Shown in pieces: positions 15,510-24,315 of a stretch of DNA of 40,864 bases. The stretch lies in assembly GCA_964548165.1 (NCBI GenBank), contig CAZJQD010000023.1, positions 1-40,864 of the forward strand. Reading direction: 5' to 3'. Source of the DNA: CAZJQD01 sp964548165 [NCBI: uncultured bacterium] (lineage in GTDB: Bacteria > UBA8481). The notes beneath the pieces are model-generated. The model made no database searches, was not told where the DNA came from, and worked only from the letters and a program-made list of their open reading frames with translations. Both the position numbers and the translations under genes were made by a program. Positions within the stretch are counted from its first letter, which is position 1; each line of letters opens with the position of its first letter.

Positions 15510-16487
15510 TCAACGCGGCGGCATGGTTGCGCCGGCGGCTCGCGCGATGCGGTCGCGAAGCGCCAGCCCGAGACCCTCAGGCCGCGGCCAGGGAAGGTAG
15601 AGCCTCTTCACTCCGGCCTCGTCCGCGTCCCGGAGGACCGTGAAGAGCGCGCGGGCATAATCGTCCAGCGACGACACCTGGCGCCTGAATACCGCGTCGC
15701 CAGGCGGATTCCTGGCGACGTGATCGTCGAGGACCAGGTAAAGGACGCCGCAAGAGGCTTCCACGCTTGGCGGCGCTCCCTCGTAGATCACCACCTCGCA
15801 CCGCGGCCGGTAGTGCCGGTGACGCATTCCGGGAGAGGCCGCCGCGCGGTCATCATCCGCCCCCGCCGGCAGAAATCCCAGAACCTGTCCCAGTTCTTCT
15901 CGACTGACGCCCCCGGGCCGGAGCAGGCGCGGTTCCTCTCCCGACAGGTCCAGCACCGTGGACTCGACGCCGACGGTGCACGCACCGCCGTCGACCACGG
16001 CCTCGATCCGACCTTCGAGATCGGCATGGACGTGGCCGGCGCACGTGGGACTGGGGTGGCCTGATCGATTGGCGCTGGGCGCGGCCAGGGGCTGGCCAAC
16101 AGCACGAATGAGGCCGAGGGCCACGGGATGGGCGGGCTGGCGCACGGCGACCGTGGGCAATCCCGCGCTGACGATATCCGGGATACGTGGCCCGCGCGGC
16201 AACACCAGGGTCAGCGGCCCCGGCCAGAATCTCTCGGCCAGTTCCTGCGCCAGGGCGGGGAAGTCCGAGGCCACGTCCAGGACCTGGTTGGTCGAAGAGA
16301 CATGAACGATCAAGGGATTGTCGGCAGGGCGTTCCTTGGCCTCGAAGATCGCGGCCACGGAATGCTCATCGAACGCAATGGCGCCCAATCCGTACACGGT
16401 CTCCGTCGGGAACGCCACCGGCCGGCCGGCAATGAGGAGACGCGCCGCGCACGTCAGGCCGTCCTCGTCTGGCTTCAGGATGAGCAT
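15510..16487 (-). CDS. L-threonylcarbamoyladenylate synthase (Sua5 type)
   Basis: Forms threonylcarbamoyl-AMP from threonine, bicarbonate and ATP for the universal t6A37 modification of ANN-decoding tRNAs. The 325-residue protein has an N-terminal YrdC domain with RPVAFPTETVYGLGA, the KxR nucleotide site in FEAKERPADNPLIVHV, WPGPLTLVLP and APSANRSGHPSPT. A linker with SPGMRHRHYRP leads to a C-terminal SUA5 domain to residue 325. This long form is Sua5 rather than short TsaC. The start is the ATG at 16487; no neighbour is functionally linked. Confidence 0.94.
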   Translation of the reverse strand: MLILKPDEDGLTCAARLLIAGRPVAFPTETVYGLGAIAFDEHSVAAIFEAKERPADNPLIVHVSSTNQVLDVASDFPALAQELAERFWPGPLTLVLPRGPRIPDIVSAGLPTVAVRQPAHPVALGLIRAVGQPLAAPSANRSGHPSPTCAGHVHADLEGRIEAVVDGGACTVGVESTVLDLSGEEPRLLRPGGVSREELGQVLGFLPAGADDDRAAASPGMRHRHYRPRCEVVIYEGAPPSVEASCGVLYLVLDDHVARNPPGDAVFRRQVSSLDDYARALFTVLRDADEAGVKRLYLPWPRPEGLGLALRDRIARAAGATMPPR

Positions 16488-16534
16488 GAAGGAGACTATA
16501 GGGCGTGCGGAGGCGCGCCGTCAGTCCTCGCGCG

Positions 16535-16615
16535 CGTCATTCCCGCTGGATTCCACCGGGAATCCAGGCGCCGTGCCTCCCGCCACCAGGAATTCCCGCC
16601 TCCGCGGGAATGGCG
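16535..16615. repeat. 81-bp inverted-repeat element (TCATTCCCGC type)
   Basis: Between the Sua5-type gene start and the end of the large FecR gene. The left end is CGTCATTCCCGC and the right end GCGGGAATGGCG, which pair at 11 of 12 positions. Inside, TGGATTCCACCGGGAATCCA and GGAATTCCCGCCTCCGCGGG form further hairpins. Elements of this kind occur as dispersed intergenic repeats in many GC-rich bacterial genomes. It could serve as transcription termination for the minus-strand Sua5 upstream region or be a non-autonomous mobile relic. Confidence 0.6.
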
Positions 16616-16662
16616 AAGACGCCCCGGAATCCGAAGCGGGGTGCGTCCCTCGTGCGATCGCT

Positions 16663-19600
16663 CTAGCGAGGGCTGGAGACGGAGTTCGGCGGATTCGTCA
16701 GGTAGTTGTACTGCGACGAATTCGAGACATTCGGCGACGTATTCAGGTCACTGCCGGCCTGCCCGTTATTTCCGGACAAGCGCACGTTATTCAAGGAGAC
16801 ATAGCCGTTGAGCAAACCAGGGCCGGTGCGGGCCACGCCGAAGCCGCTGTTATTGAGAATATCCGCCCCGTTGATGTTGATGACCGAGCAGTTGCCCGCC
16901 AGGACTCCTTCGCCGCCGTTGTTCTGGATCACGGCGGCTCCTACGAGTACCGAAGCGTTGCCCCCGTCGACAAAGACTCCGGCCGAGGACGCCCCGGAGA
17001 TCGTCACGCCGGCGTTGATGTTGACCGTGCCGTTTCCGGCGATCTCCATCGCCTTGGTGCCACCGCTGATCGCCGTTCCAGAGCCGAAGGTCAGGGACCC
17101 GCTGGCGCCCGAGGAATACACAACGGCCGCGGGCGAGCCCGCTCCGGCCGAGAAGCTGTTATTGGAACCAGAAACGGAAAGCGTGGCGTCGTAGTGCACC
17201 TGGAGAGCGGGGCCGGAAGTTCCGGTGATACTGCAGTTGCCGAGGAAGGACAGCTGACCGCCCTGGGTCACCACCGCCGGACCCGAAGAGCCACTGACCG
17301 TGATGTTCGTGGCCTGGACGGACGCGCCGCCCGCCGCGCTCGTGAGCATGATCCCCGATGTCGCGCCCGTCAGGGTCATGTTCGCCAGGGACACCGTCGC
17401 GGGCCCGCCCACGCGGACATTGTTCGAGCCTGAGTATTGGACGGTGAGGTTGGTTCCCGAGGACGAGAACTGGCCTCCATCGATGTTGATGCCTTCGCTG
17501 GACGTGCCCGAGATCGTGCCGCCTGATGCGGTGACCGTCCCCGAGGCCAACATGAGGCCCGTGGAGCCACCCGAGATGGAACAACTGAGCAACGACAGGT
17601 TGCCGCCGTTGACATACACGCCGGTCATGTTGTCGGTCATCGTGACGTTCGTCAGCGTGGTGTTACCGGACGAAGCGTCCACCGCGGACGACGAGGGATT
17701 GCCGCTGATGGAGGACGAGGTGACGCCCAGGGTCCCTCCCTGGTTGATGATCGCGGGCTGGGACAGGCCCGATGCCTGCACCGTCGCACCGCTCAGGGAT
17801 ACGGAGCCGCCGGACCCGACGATGATCGGGATGTTCTGGAACGTGGCCCCGTTCGAGCTAAGCTGGCCATTGATCTCGAGAACAGCGCCGCCCGTGCCGG
17901 TGACGGTCACGCCGGAACCGATCGTCAGCGTCTGTCCGGACGCGACCACGAAGTTCGAGGTGAGCGTCTGGTTGGTCGTCCAACTGATGTTGGTCGGTGG
18001 CGGCGCCTGGGTGACCGGGAACGCGTACCCGGCGACCTGGTTCCTGGCGTCCGTGATGTTCACGTAATGATCGTAGGGCGAGAGGTTGGAGACCTGCTGG
18101 GCGTCAAATCGCAGGCGAACAGGATACCCGTCCATGGAGTTCGTGACGCTGACGGGCGAGAGGAGATTGAAGAGAGACGTCACAGCCTGTCCCCCGGGGC
18201 TCATGATCAGGTTCGGCGCGATCACAACCTGGAGGGGCAACACGAAGTTGTAACCCTCGATCTCGAACATCACCGGGCTCTGGTCCATGAGATCCGTGAT
18301 CGGCCGGCTCGTCGTCACGCCGGTGATCTCGAGAGGCCCGGGAGTGGTCGTCACCGACACACCCTGTTGTGAGGAAACTTTCCCGTCCGGATTCACAACT
18401 CTCCAATAGTACACTTCGGTTGTCGGATCATCGGGCAGGTACTGGGCCTTGTCCTGGATGAAATCCAGCTGGAGGAGTGTGGAACTCTGGAATTGTGGAG
18501 TGGCCGAAAGCCCATCCTCGAAATTTTCCGCGTCACGCCAGGCATTGAGCTCGTCGTCCAGGAGCTGTACACGGGCACCCGGCTGGAAATTTGACCCGAC
18601 GATCGAGACACGGTACGGGGCAAAATCGGTGTATCGCCCGGTAATCACCCGGTTCGTCACCATCCCGGAGATGCTCGAAACGATGGGCGCTGGGGCGCTC
18701 ACGGTCCCGGCCTGGTTGTCGATGGGATTCGACACGTATTCCTCGACGAAGTCCCTCGATGTCTCCACGGGAACGGTCGTCACGCCCGTGGCCGGAGCCG
18801 TCAGACCGAACGGCGAGGCTCCCTCCCAGGCTGTCACGAAGAACGGTCGCGTCGAATTGAAGACCAATTGGGTCGTCATGCCCGATCGCACCACCTCGGT
18901 ATCGACGGTCGCGAAGCGGAAGCGGCCGTTCCAGGTGACGCCCACCTTGAACCCACCGTTGACGCGCGTAATCGAGGTCACGATCGGATTGAACTCCACG
19001 GAGCTCAGGATGGACATATCCCCCTGCACGGAGGCCGCGAGGGTGGAATACGTCAGGGCTCCGCCCTGGTTGTTGACACCCCCGAAGCCATAGTCGATGA
19101 GCCCCATGAAGTCGGTCGCCCGCTTGTTCTCGTAGGCGGCGAAGAGCTCGTCGACGCGAGTCACCAGCGCGGCGTTCGTGTCGAAGGTCTCGCCCGCATC
19201 GACCGTTCCGCTTCCCGCAAACGGATCCTCGGTGTCCGAGCCCGTCGCGCCGGTAGTCGTATCCGAGGAGGAACCGCCCGGCGAGAATGACGGCGTGGTG
19301 TCCCCGTTCGTCGATCCCGTGGTCCCCGTATCGCCGCCGCGAGAGAAGTCGCCGAGGAGCTGTTCGACCCGGGTGTCGTCGGCAGGACCGGGCTGGCCGG
19401 GAATCTGGCCCTGGCGCATGTGCAACTGCTGGCCGCCACGGCAGGTACGTTCCCAGTTCGGGCCCATCATGCCGACCTCGCCCTCGCCCACGATGAGCGT
19501 CAGGCCCAGTTCTTCGCCGTCGCCGTTCTGGGCATCCAGGCGCTCGTACCAGGGGCGCCCACCCTCCAGGTCCAGCTCGAACTTCGTGCCGCGGACGCCG

Positions 19601-20091
19601 GCCACGGCGACCGGGGTGTGGACGTTGTAGTTGCCCACGCGGCCAGGCTGGCGGTTGAAGCTGGAACGGAGATCACCACTGCGCAGATCCATCGCGACGT
19701 CGTCACGCGTGATCTGCCGCTGGAGCATGAAGAAGGCGCGCGCGGTCGTGCGCACCTGCTGCAGATTGCCCACGGTGATCTCGCTGGACGCCTGCACATC
19801 GAACTCGCCGACGTCTCCCACCTTCAGCCGGCAGGTTGAATTCGCCCCCGTGCGCACGCGATCACCCGTCCGGATCTCCGTGTTCGCGCGCGCGGCCGTC
19901 CAGTTCGTCTGCCCCGCGGTCTTGACCTCCACCGTGCCCCGCACCGTGACGACGAAGGCCCTGTGCCGCCCCACGACCTGGGTCTGGGTACCCTGGGCCC
20001 ATGCCGGAGGTGCCACCAGGCTCAGAAACAACGCGGCGACCAGAGCGCTCGCAAGACCGCGTTGAAAGCCTCCGAAGTTCAGTGTACGCAT
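16663..20091 (-). CDS. Large exported FecR / IPT-like / beta-helix protein
   Basis: About 1,142 residues from the ATG at 20091. A GTG two codons upstream (20097) has better spacing to AAGGAG and may be the true start. A signal peptide (GLASALVAALFLSLVAPPAW) ends near residue 32. Residues 48-235 form a FecR-type domain (TVRGTVEVK, RTGDRVRTGANS, VAVAGVRGTKFEL). Residues 250-300 are a Gly/Ser/Thr/Asp linker. About 306-440 resembles an NTF2-like domain. About 450-690 looks like two IPT/TIG-type beta domains (VGSNFQPGARVQL; IEGYNFVLPLQVV). About 700-1120 is a repetitive Ser/Gly/Asn-rich right-handed beta-helix. The C terminus is Asn/Ser-rich with no recognised sorting signal. Probably a surface or periplasmic structural or adhesive protein; function unknown. 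Confidence 0.85.
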   Translation of the reverse strand: MRTLNFGGFQRGLASALVAALFLSLVAPPAWAQGTQTQVVGRHRAFVVTVRGTVEVKTAGQTNWTAARANTEIRTGDRVRTGANSTCRLKVGDVGEFDVQASSEITVGNLQQVRTTARAFFMLQRQITRDDVAMDLRSGDLRSSFNRQPGRVGNYNVHTPVAVAGVRGTKFELDLEGGRPWYERLDAQNGDGEELGLTLIVGEGEVGMMGPNWERTCRGGQQLHMRQGQIPGQPGPADDTRVEQLLGDFSRGGDTGTTGSTNGDTTPSFSPGGSSSDTTTGATGSDTEDPFAGSGTVDAGETFDTNAALVTRVDELFAAYENKRATDFMGLIDYGFGGVNNQGGALTYSTLAASVQGDMSILSSVEFNPIVTSITRVNGGFKVGVTWNGRFRFATVDTEVVRSGMTTQLVFNSTRPFFVTAWEGASPFGLTAPATGVTTVPVETSRDFVEEYVSNPIDNQAGTVSAPAPIVSSISGMVTNRVITGRYTDFAPYRVSIVGSNFQPGARVQLLDDELNAWRDAENFEDGLSATPQFQSSTLLQLDFIQDKAQYLPDDPTTEVYYWRVVNPDGKVSSQQGVSVTTTPGPLEITGVTTSRPITDLMDQSPVMFEIEGYNFVLPLQVVIAPNLIMSPGGQAVTSLFNLLSPVSVTNSMDGYPVRLRFDAQQVSNLSPYDHYVNITDARNQVAGYAFPVTQAPPPTNISWTTNQTLTSNFVVASGQTLTIGSGVTVTGTGGAVLEINGQLSSNGATFQNIPIIVGSGGSVSLSGATVQASGLSQPAIINQGGTLGVTSSSISGNPSSSAVDASSGNTTLTNVTMTDNMTGVYVNGGNLSLLSCSISGGSTGLMLASGTVTASGGTISGTSSEGINIDGGQFSSSGTNLTVQYSGSNNVRVGGPATVSLANMTLTGATSGIMLTSAAGGASVQATNITVSGSSGPAVVTQGGQLSFLGNCSITGTSGPALQVHYDATLSVSGSNNSFSAGAGSPAAVVYSSGASGSLTFGSGTAISGGTKAMEIAGNGTVNINAGVTISGASSAGVFVDGGNASVLVGAAVIQNNGGEGVLAGNCSVININGADILNNSGFGVARTGPGLLNGYVSLNNVRLSGNNGQAGSDLNTSPNVSNSSQYNYLTNPPNSVSSPR

Positions 20092-20235
20092 GGACACGCT
20101 AGCTCCTTCCGACGGCGCGGTGCGCCGCCTCACGCCCGGACAAGTGGCATCGTCCGGCGTCATGAACGCCTGGCCTAGGTTGCTGGCTCGTATGAGACGT
20201 TCCCCAAGACTGGGCAGTTCCCGACATCTGACTGA

Positions 20236-20265
20236 AGAATAGGCGTCCCCCCGTGGGACCGGCAA
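20236..20265 (-). promoter_or_regulatory. Candidate sigma-70 promoter for the FecR/beta-helix gene
   Basis: On the minus strand TTGCCG (20265-20260), an 18-base spacer and TATTCT (20241-20236) lie about 145 bases upstream of the start codon. Each hexamer matches four of six consensus positions. No other pair as good was seen in the 268-base divergent gap shared with dapB. Confidence 0.35.
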
Positions 20266-20316
20266 GGTTGAAAACGGTGTGTTTTGATACAGCCGATCGC
20301 TCGTAACACATTTCGG

Positions 20317-20345
20317 TTGAGTCTCTTAGCAAGAATTCGTACAGT
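20317..20345 (+). promoter_or_regulatory. Candidate sigma-70 promoter for dapB
   Basis: TTGAGT (20317-20322), exactly 17 bases, then TACAGT (20340-20345). The predicted start site is about eight bases before the dapB ATG at 20360, so the mRNA would be nearly leaderless; consistent with that, no Shine-Dalgarno sequence is visible there. Confidence 0.4.
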
Positions 20346-20359
20346 CGATCAATCCACCG

Positions 20360-21232
20360 ATGAATCCTATGCCTCCAACTCGTGAGCCCCTGAGAATCGC
20401 CGTGGCCGGCGCCGGCGGACGGATGGGTTGCCGCATCGTCGCCCTCGCCTCTGAGTCCCGGACCTGGAAAGTGTCGGGCGCCTTGGAGGCCCAGGGCCAC
20501 CCCGCGGTCGGTCGTGATGCCGGGCTCCTCGCCGGGTGCGGCGAGTTGAAGATCGCGGTCACCTCGGATATCCCCAAGGGCATTGCCGGCGCCCAGGTTC
20601 TCATCGACTTCTCCTCGCCGAGCGCCACGCCCTATCACGCCGCGGCGGCGGCGGAGCGCGGCATCGCGCTCGTGGTCGGGACCACCGGCCTGACCCGGGC
20701 CGCCGAGGACGCCCTGTCCGACGCCGCGAAACGGATTCCCGTGATCGCGGCCCCGAACATGTCGGTCGGTGTGAATCTCCTCTTCCGGATCGCGCCGCTC
20801 ATCGCCTCGGCGCTCGACGAGGCTTACGACATCGAGATCGTCGAGGCTCATCACAATCGCAAGAAGGACGCTCCGTCCGGTACCGCGCTCCGACTGCTCG
20901 AACTTCTCCAGTCCGCGCGCGGAGGGGCGGCCCGGGCGCAAGCCGTTCACGGTCGGCATGGAGCGGACGCCGTTCGCCGGCCCGGCGAGATCGGTATGCA
21001 CGCGGTTCGCGCCGGGGACATCGTCGGCGAGCACACGGTCACCTTCGCCACGCAGGGCGAGAGGATCGAGATCACCCACCGGGCCTCGTCCCGCGACACC
21101 TTCGCGCTCGGCGCCCTGCGCGCCGCATCATTCCTCGTCGGACGCCCCCCCAGGCGGTATGGCATGGACGACGTGCTCTTCGGCGGAACCGCACCTGGCG
21201 ATCCCGTTCCGAGCGCACGCGGAAAGGCCTGA
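20360..21232 (+). CDS. dapB: 4-hydroxy-tetrahydrodipicolinate reductase
   Basis: Reduces 4-hydroxy-tetrahydrodipicolinate to tetrahydrodipicolinate, the branch substrate for diaminopimelate and lysine. The 290-residue protein has an N-terminal Rossmann motif (IAVAGAGGRMGCRIV), VLIDFSSPSATP, LVVGTTGLT, APNMSVGVNLLF and the catalytic EAHHNRKKDAPSGTA. The sequence ends with an RYGMDDVLFG tail and a short extra segment. The ATG at 20360 lacks a ribosome binding site; a second ATG at 20369 is possible. It is first in a dapB-folB-folK-dapL run, and DapL uses its product directly. Confidence 0.95.
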   Translation: MNPMPPTREPLRIAVAGAGGRMGCRIVALASESRTWKVSGALEAQGHPAVGRDAGLLAGCGELKIAVTSDIPKGIAGAQVLIDFSSPSATPYHAAAAAERGIALVVGTTGLTRAAEDALSDAAKRIPVIAAPNMSVGVNLLFRIAPLIASALDEAYDIEIVEAHHNRKKDAPSGTALRLLELLQSARGGAARAQAVHGRHGADAVRRPGEIGMHAVRAGDIVGEHTVTFATQGERIEITHRASSRDTFALGALRAASFLVGRPPRRYGMDDVLFGGTAPGDPVPSARGKA

Positions 21233-21244
21233 CCGGACTCCCCC

Positions 21245-21613
21245 ATGGCCGAGGCCGTGTTGCGCGTCGAGGGCATCGCGCTCTGGGGCTACCACGGGTG
21301 CGAGCGTAGCGAGGAAACCGAGGGTTCTCCTTTCCGACTCTCCCTGGAGGTTGCCTACCCCGAGCCCGCGAACGCGCTCGCCGACGACTTCGATGGCAGG
21401 CCCGATTATGCGACCCTGGCGGAACGAGCCGTGGCGCTCTTCAACGCCAGGCGCTGGAAGCTCGTTGAGCCGTTGGCGGCCGTCATCGCCGAAACCCTGA
21501 TCGCCGAGTTCCCCCCGATCTCGAGGGCATCGATCACGATCCGGAAGATGGCGCCCGTCATCCCGCTCCAGCTGGACTACGCCGCGATCACGGTCACGCG
21601 CGTCCGCGGCTGA
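21245..21613 (+). CDS. folB: Dihydroneopterin aldolase
   Basis: Converts 7,8-dihydroneopterin to 6-hydroxymethyl-dihydropterin and glycolaldehyde in folate synthesis. The 122-residue protein fits the family length. VEGIALWGYHGCERSEE is the N-terminal block with the pterin-site residues, PDYATLAERAVAL the middle signature, and ASITIRKMAPVIPL contains the catalytic Lys. It begins 12 bases after dapB and is followed 8 bases later by folK, which uses its product. Confidence 0.9.
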   Translation: MAEAVLRVEGIALWGYHGCERSEETEGSPFRLSLEVAYPEPANALADDFDGRPDYATLAERAVALFNARRWKLVEPLAAVIAETLIAEFPPISRASITIRKMAPVIPLQLDYAAITVTRVRG

Positions 21614-21621
21614 TACGCCGC

Positions 21622-22116
21622 GTGACCACGAGGGCCGTCGAATCCGACAGCAGGTCGTCTCAGCACGCAGGCGCGCGACCACCGCTCGTCGCCTGGATCG
21701 GGCTGGGCTCCAACCTCGGCGACCGCGACGCGAACCTCCAGGAGGCCGTGCGTCGGCTCGGAACCGTCCTGGAAGCGATCACGGTGGGCCCCACGGTCGA
21801 GAGCGTTGCCGTCGACCGCGAGGGACGTCCCGATCCCCGATCCCCGGGATATCGCAACACCGCGGTGCGCGGCATCTACCACGGTTCCCCGCGGCGCCTC
21901 CTGGCCTCCCTCATGGCGATCGAGACCTCCATGGGCCGGGACCCGGCGGAGAAATCGCTCTACCGCCCGCGCGTCATCGACCTCGATATTCTCGTACTGG
22001 AATCCGGCGGCAATCCCGTATGGATCGAGGACGCAGACCTCGTGGTTCCTCACCCACGGCTCCAAGATCGTCCCTTCTGCCTCGAACCCCTCAAGGCCCT
22101 CGGCTGGGCTCCCTAG
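21622..22116 (+). CDS. folK: 2-amino-4-hydroxy-6-hydroxymethyldihydropteridine pyrophosphokinase
   Basis: Transfers pyrophosphate from ATP to 6-hydroxymethyl-dihydropterin. The 164-residue protein has WIGLGSNLGDRDANLQEAV, YRNTAVRGIY, the MGRDP segment and RPRVIDLDILVL, where the Asp pair binds magnesium, followed by VVPHPRLQDRPFCLEPL. The start is taken at the GTG at 21622, giving about 23 residues before the conserved core; a later start is possible, but no better-supported codon is seen. It directly follows folB. Confidence 0.93.
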   Translation: MTTRAVESDSRSSQHAGARPPLVAWIGLGSNLGDRDANLQEAVRRLGTVLEAITVGPTVESVAVDREGRPDPRSPGYRNTAVRGIYHGSPRRLLASLMAIETSMGRDPAEKSLYRPRVIDLDILVLESGGNPVWIEDADLVVPHPRLQDRPFCLEPLKALGWAP

Positions 22117-22170
22117 GGAGCCCTTCGCTGCCTTGACATCGCGCGGCTTCAGAAGTCCAATGGCGCTCTT

Positions 22171-23400
22171 ATGACGCGCATCAACGAGAACTTCCGCAAG
22201 CTGAAGGCCGGTTACCTCTTCCCCGAGATCGCAAGGCGCACGGCGCGATTCCGCGAGCAGAACGCGGGCGCCGATATCATCCGGCTGGGCATCGGCGACG
22301 TCACGCTGCCGCTCACGCCCTCCATCATCGCCGCGTTCCGGGAGGGCGTCGACGAGATGGCGCACGCGGCGACGTTCCGCGGTTACGGGCCGGAACAGGG
22401 GTACACGTTTCTCACCGAGACCATCGTCGCCCACGACTTCCGGGCGCGCGGCGTGACGTTGGACCCCGACGAGATCTTCGTCTCCGACGGTTCGAAATGC
22501 GATACCGGCAATATCCAGGAGCTCTTCTCCCTCGACAGCATCGTTGCCGTGCAGGACCCCGTATACCCCGTCTACGTCGACACCAACGTGATGGCAGGGC
22601 GCACCGGCGTCATCGACGATCACGGGTATTTCTCGGGGCTCGTCTATCTCCCGTGCAACGCGGAAAACGGCTTTCGCCCCGCGCTCCCTGCCACCAGGGC
22701 CGATGTCGTCTACCTCTGCTCGCCCAATAACCCCACTGGCGCCGTGCTGACGCGCGAAGATCTCTCGGCCTGGGTGGCTTGGGCTCGCCAGAACGACGCG
22801 CTCATCCTCTTCGACGCCGCGTACGAGGCCTACATCCGCGACGAGCGGATCCCTCATTCCATCTACGAGATCCCGGGAGCGGAGACGTGCGCGATCGAGT
22901 TCCGGAGCTTTTCCAAGAACGCCGGATTCACGGGGACGCGCTGCGCCTACACCGTCGTCCCGAAGTCGTTGACCGGAACGACATCCTCGGGGGAGCGCGT
23001 CTCCTTTCACTCCCTCTGGAACCGCCGCCACTGCACGAAGTTCAACGGCGTCTCCTATCCCGTGCAAAAGGCGGCCGCCGCCGTCTACACCGAGCCGGGA
23101 CAGCGGGAGACGCGCGCGCTGGTCGATTACTACATGGAGAACGCGCGGCTCATTCGCGAGGGACTCGCCTCCGCCGGCTTCGCCGTCTACGGCGGAGAGA
23201 ACGCGCCCTACATCTGGTTGAAGACGCCGCAGGATTGCGACAGCTGGGGATTCTTCGACCGGCTCCTGGGGCAGTGCCACATCGTGGGCACTCCCGGCGG
23301 CGGTTTCGGGCCCGCCGGAGAGGGCTATTTCCGCCTGAGCGCCTTCAACGACCGCTCGCGGATCGAGGAAGCCATCGAGAGGATCGGCACGCGCCTCTAA
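22171..23400 (+). CDS. dapL: LL-diaminopimelate aminotransferase
   Basis: Converts tetrahydrodipicolinate straight to LL-diaminopimelate with glutamate as amino donor, bypassing the succinylase or acetylase steps. The 409-residue class I/II aminotransferase shows [61 protein letters not shown] and the PLP-lysine block [26 protein letters not shown] and the N-terminal [19 protein letters not shown] are specific to DapL among aminotransferases. It follows folK by 54 bases, and its end lies seven bases from the convergent cdsA end. Confidence 0.95.
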   Translation: MTRINENFRKLKAGYLFPEIARRTARFREQNAGADIIRLGIGDVTLPLTPSIIAAFREGVDEMAHAATFRGYGPEQGYTFLTETIVAHDFRARGVTLDPDEIFVSDGSKCDTGNIQELFSLDSIVAVQDPVYPVYVDTNVMAGRTGVIDDHGYFSGLVYLPCNAENGFRPALPATRADVVYLCSPNNPTGAVLTREDLSAWVAWARQNDALILFDAAYEAYIRDERIPHSIYEIPGAETCAIEFRSFSKNAGFTGTRCAYTVVPKSLTGTTSSGERVSFHSLWNRRHCTKFNGVSYPVQKAAAAVYTEPGQRETRALVDYYMENARLIREGLASAGFAVYGGENAPYIWLKTPQDCDSWGFFDRLLGQCHIVGTPGGGFGPAGEGYFRLSAFNDRSRIEEAIERIGTRL

Positions 23401-23407
23401 CGAGCGC

Positions 23408-24238
23408 TCACCAGTACCGCGCGGCGATCCACCAGCAGATCGGGGCATTGACGAGAAACGAATCGAACCGGTCCAGGACGCCGCCGTGGCCGGGAAAGAG
23501 CGTGCCCGAATCCTTGGCGCCCGCGCGCCGCTTCATCCGTGACTGGACGAGGTCCCCAACGGGTCCGAGCACGCCGCAGACGGCGCCGAACGCGGTGCCA
23601 AGCCCGACATGGCCATCGAGTCCGCCGGTCAGGGCCCCCACGAGCACTGACGCGGCGAATCCCCCTGCGGCTCCCTCCCAGGATTTCTTCGGCGAGATAG
23701 AAGGCGCGAACGGCGTGCGCCCGAATCGACACCCCACGAGGTAAGCCCCAATGTCGCAGGCCCATGTCGAGAAGAGGATCGTCAAGAGCAGTCCCGGATC
23801 GTCCGGGAACCGGTAGCGGATCAGGACGGCGGCTAGAAATCCGGCGGCGATCTGGAGCGGATAGACCCAGGCCAGCGCGGCGGGGCGAACGAGCATGAAG
23901 AGGCAGAGCGCGGTGGCCGCAACCATCAGCTCGGTCGTCACGGCGAACGCGGCGCCCACCGCGAAGACGCCCGCGACCAGGCCGAAGGGCAGCGCCGTCC
24001 TTGCGACCAGGCCAAGCGTCGCCGCGCCCGATCCGCTCTCCTCGTTCACGGTCAGCCATCGCAGGCGCAACTGCTCGCGCGAGCCCAGGAGAAACAAGGC
24101 CCCGAAGAGGACAGCGCTGGCCGCCGGTCGCGCCATCACCAGGGCCACGAAGAGAACGCCCCCGATGACGGAGACGAGCCCCCGGACGCGAAGATCAGGC
24201 ATCTTGCGCCCACCCGAGGGGCGAAACGGCTCAGTCAC
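23408..24238 (-). CDS. cdsA: Phosphatidate cytidylyltransferase
   Basis: Makes CDP-diacylglycerol from phosphatidate and CTP, in the cytoplasmic membrane. The 276-residue protein is mostly hydrophobic helices, about eight, and ends with the CDP-diglyceride synthase signature: SRMKRRAGAKDSG, then FPGHGGVLDRFDS. The GTG at 24238 is preferred because GGGAG lies seven bases upstream; an ATG at 24202 is the alternative. It is last in the rpsB-tsf-pyrH-frr-uppS-cdsA run; the usual downstream dxr is absent and dapL converges instead. Confidence 0.95.
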   Translation of the reverse strand: MTEPFRPSGGRKMPDLRVRGLVSVIGGVLFVALVMARPAASAVLFGALFLLGSREQLRLRWLTVNEESGSGAATLGLVARTALPFGLVAGVFAVGAAFAVTTELMVAATALCLFMLVRPAALAWVYPLQIAAGFLAAVLIRYRFPDDPGLLLTILFSTWACDIGAYLVGCRFGRTPFAPSISPKKSWEGAAGGFAASVLVGALTGGLDGHVGLGTAFGAVCGVLGPVGDLVQSRMKRRAGAKDSGTLFPGHGGVLDRFDSFLVNAPICWWIAARYW

Positions 24239-24261
24239 GTGGACGCTCCCTGGCTGAAAAC

Positions 24262-24315
24262 TTCGCGGTCTCTCTCTTCGCGTTCATTCGCCTCTATTCG
24301 TGGTTCGATAACTTC
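24262..24315. repeat. TTCG-periodic repeat between uppS and cdsA
   Basis: The 77-base gap contains imperfect copies of a 10-11-base unit: TTCGCGTTCATTCGCCTC, then TATTCGTGGTTCGATAACTT. The composition is AT-richer than the adjoining genes. It resembles dispersed intergenic repeats in other environmental genomes and separates two otherwise tightly packed operon genes. Confidence 0.5.

Noticed and set aside
21577-23448. 623-residue minus-strand frame opposite folK and dapL
   Set aside because: No recognisable domain; it spans two strongly identified plus-strand genes.
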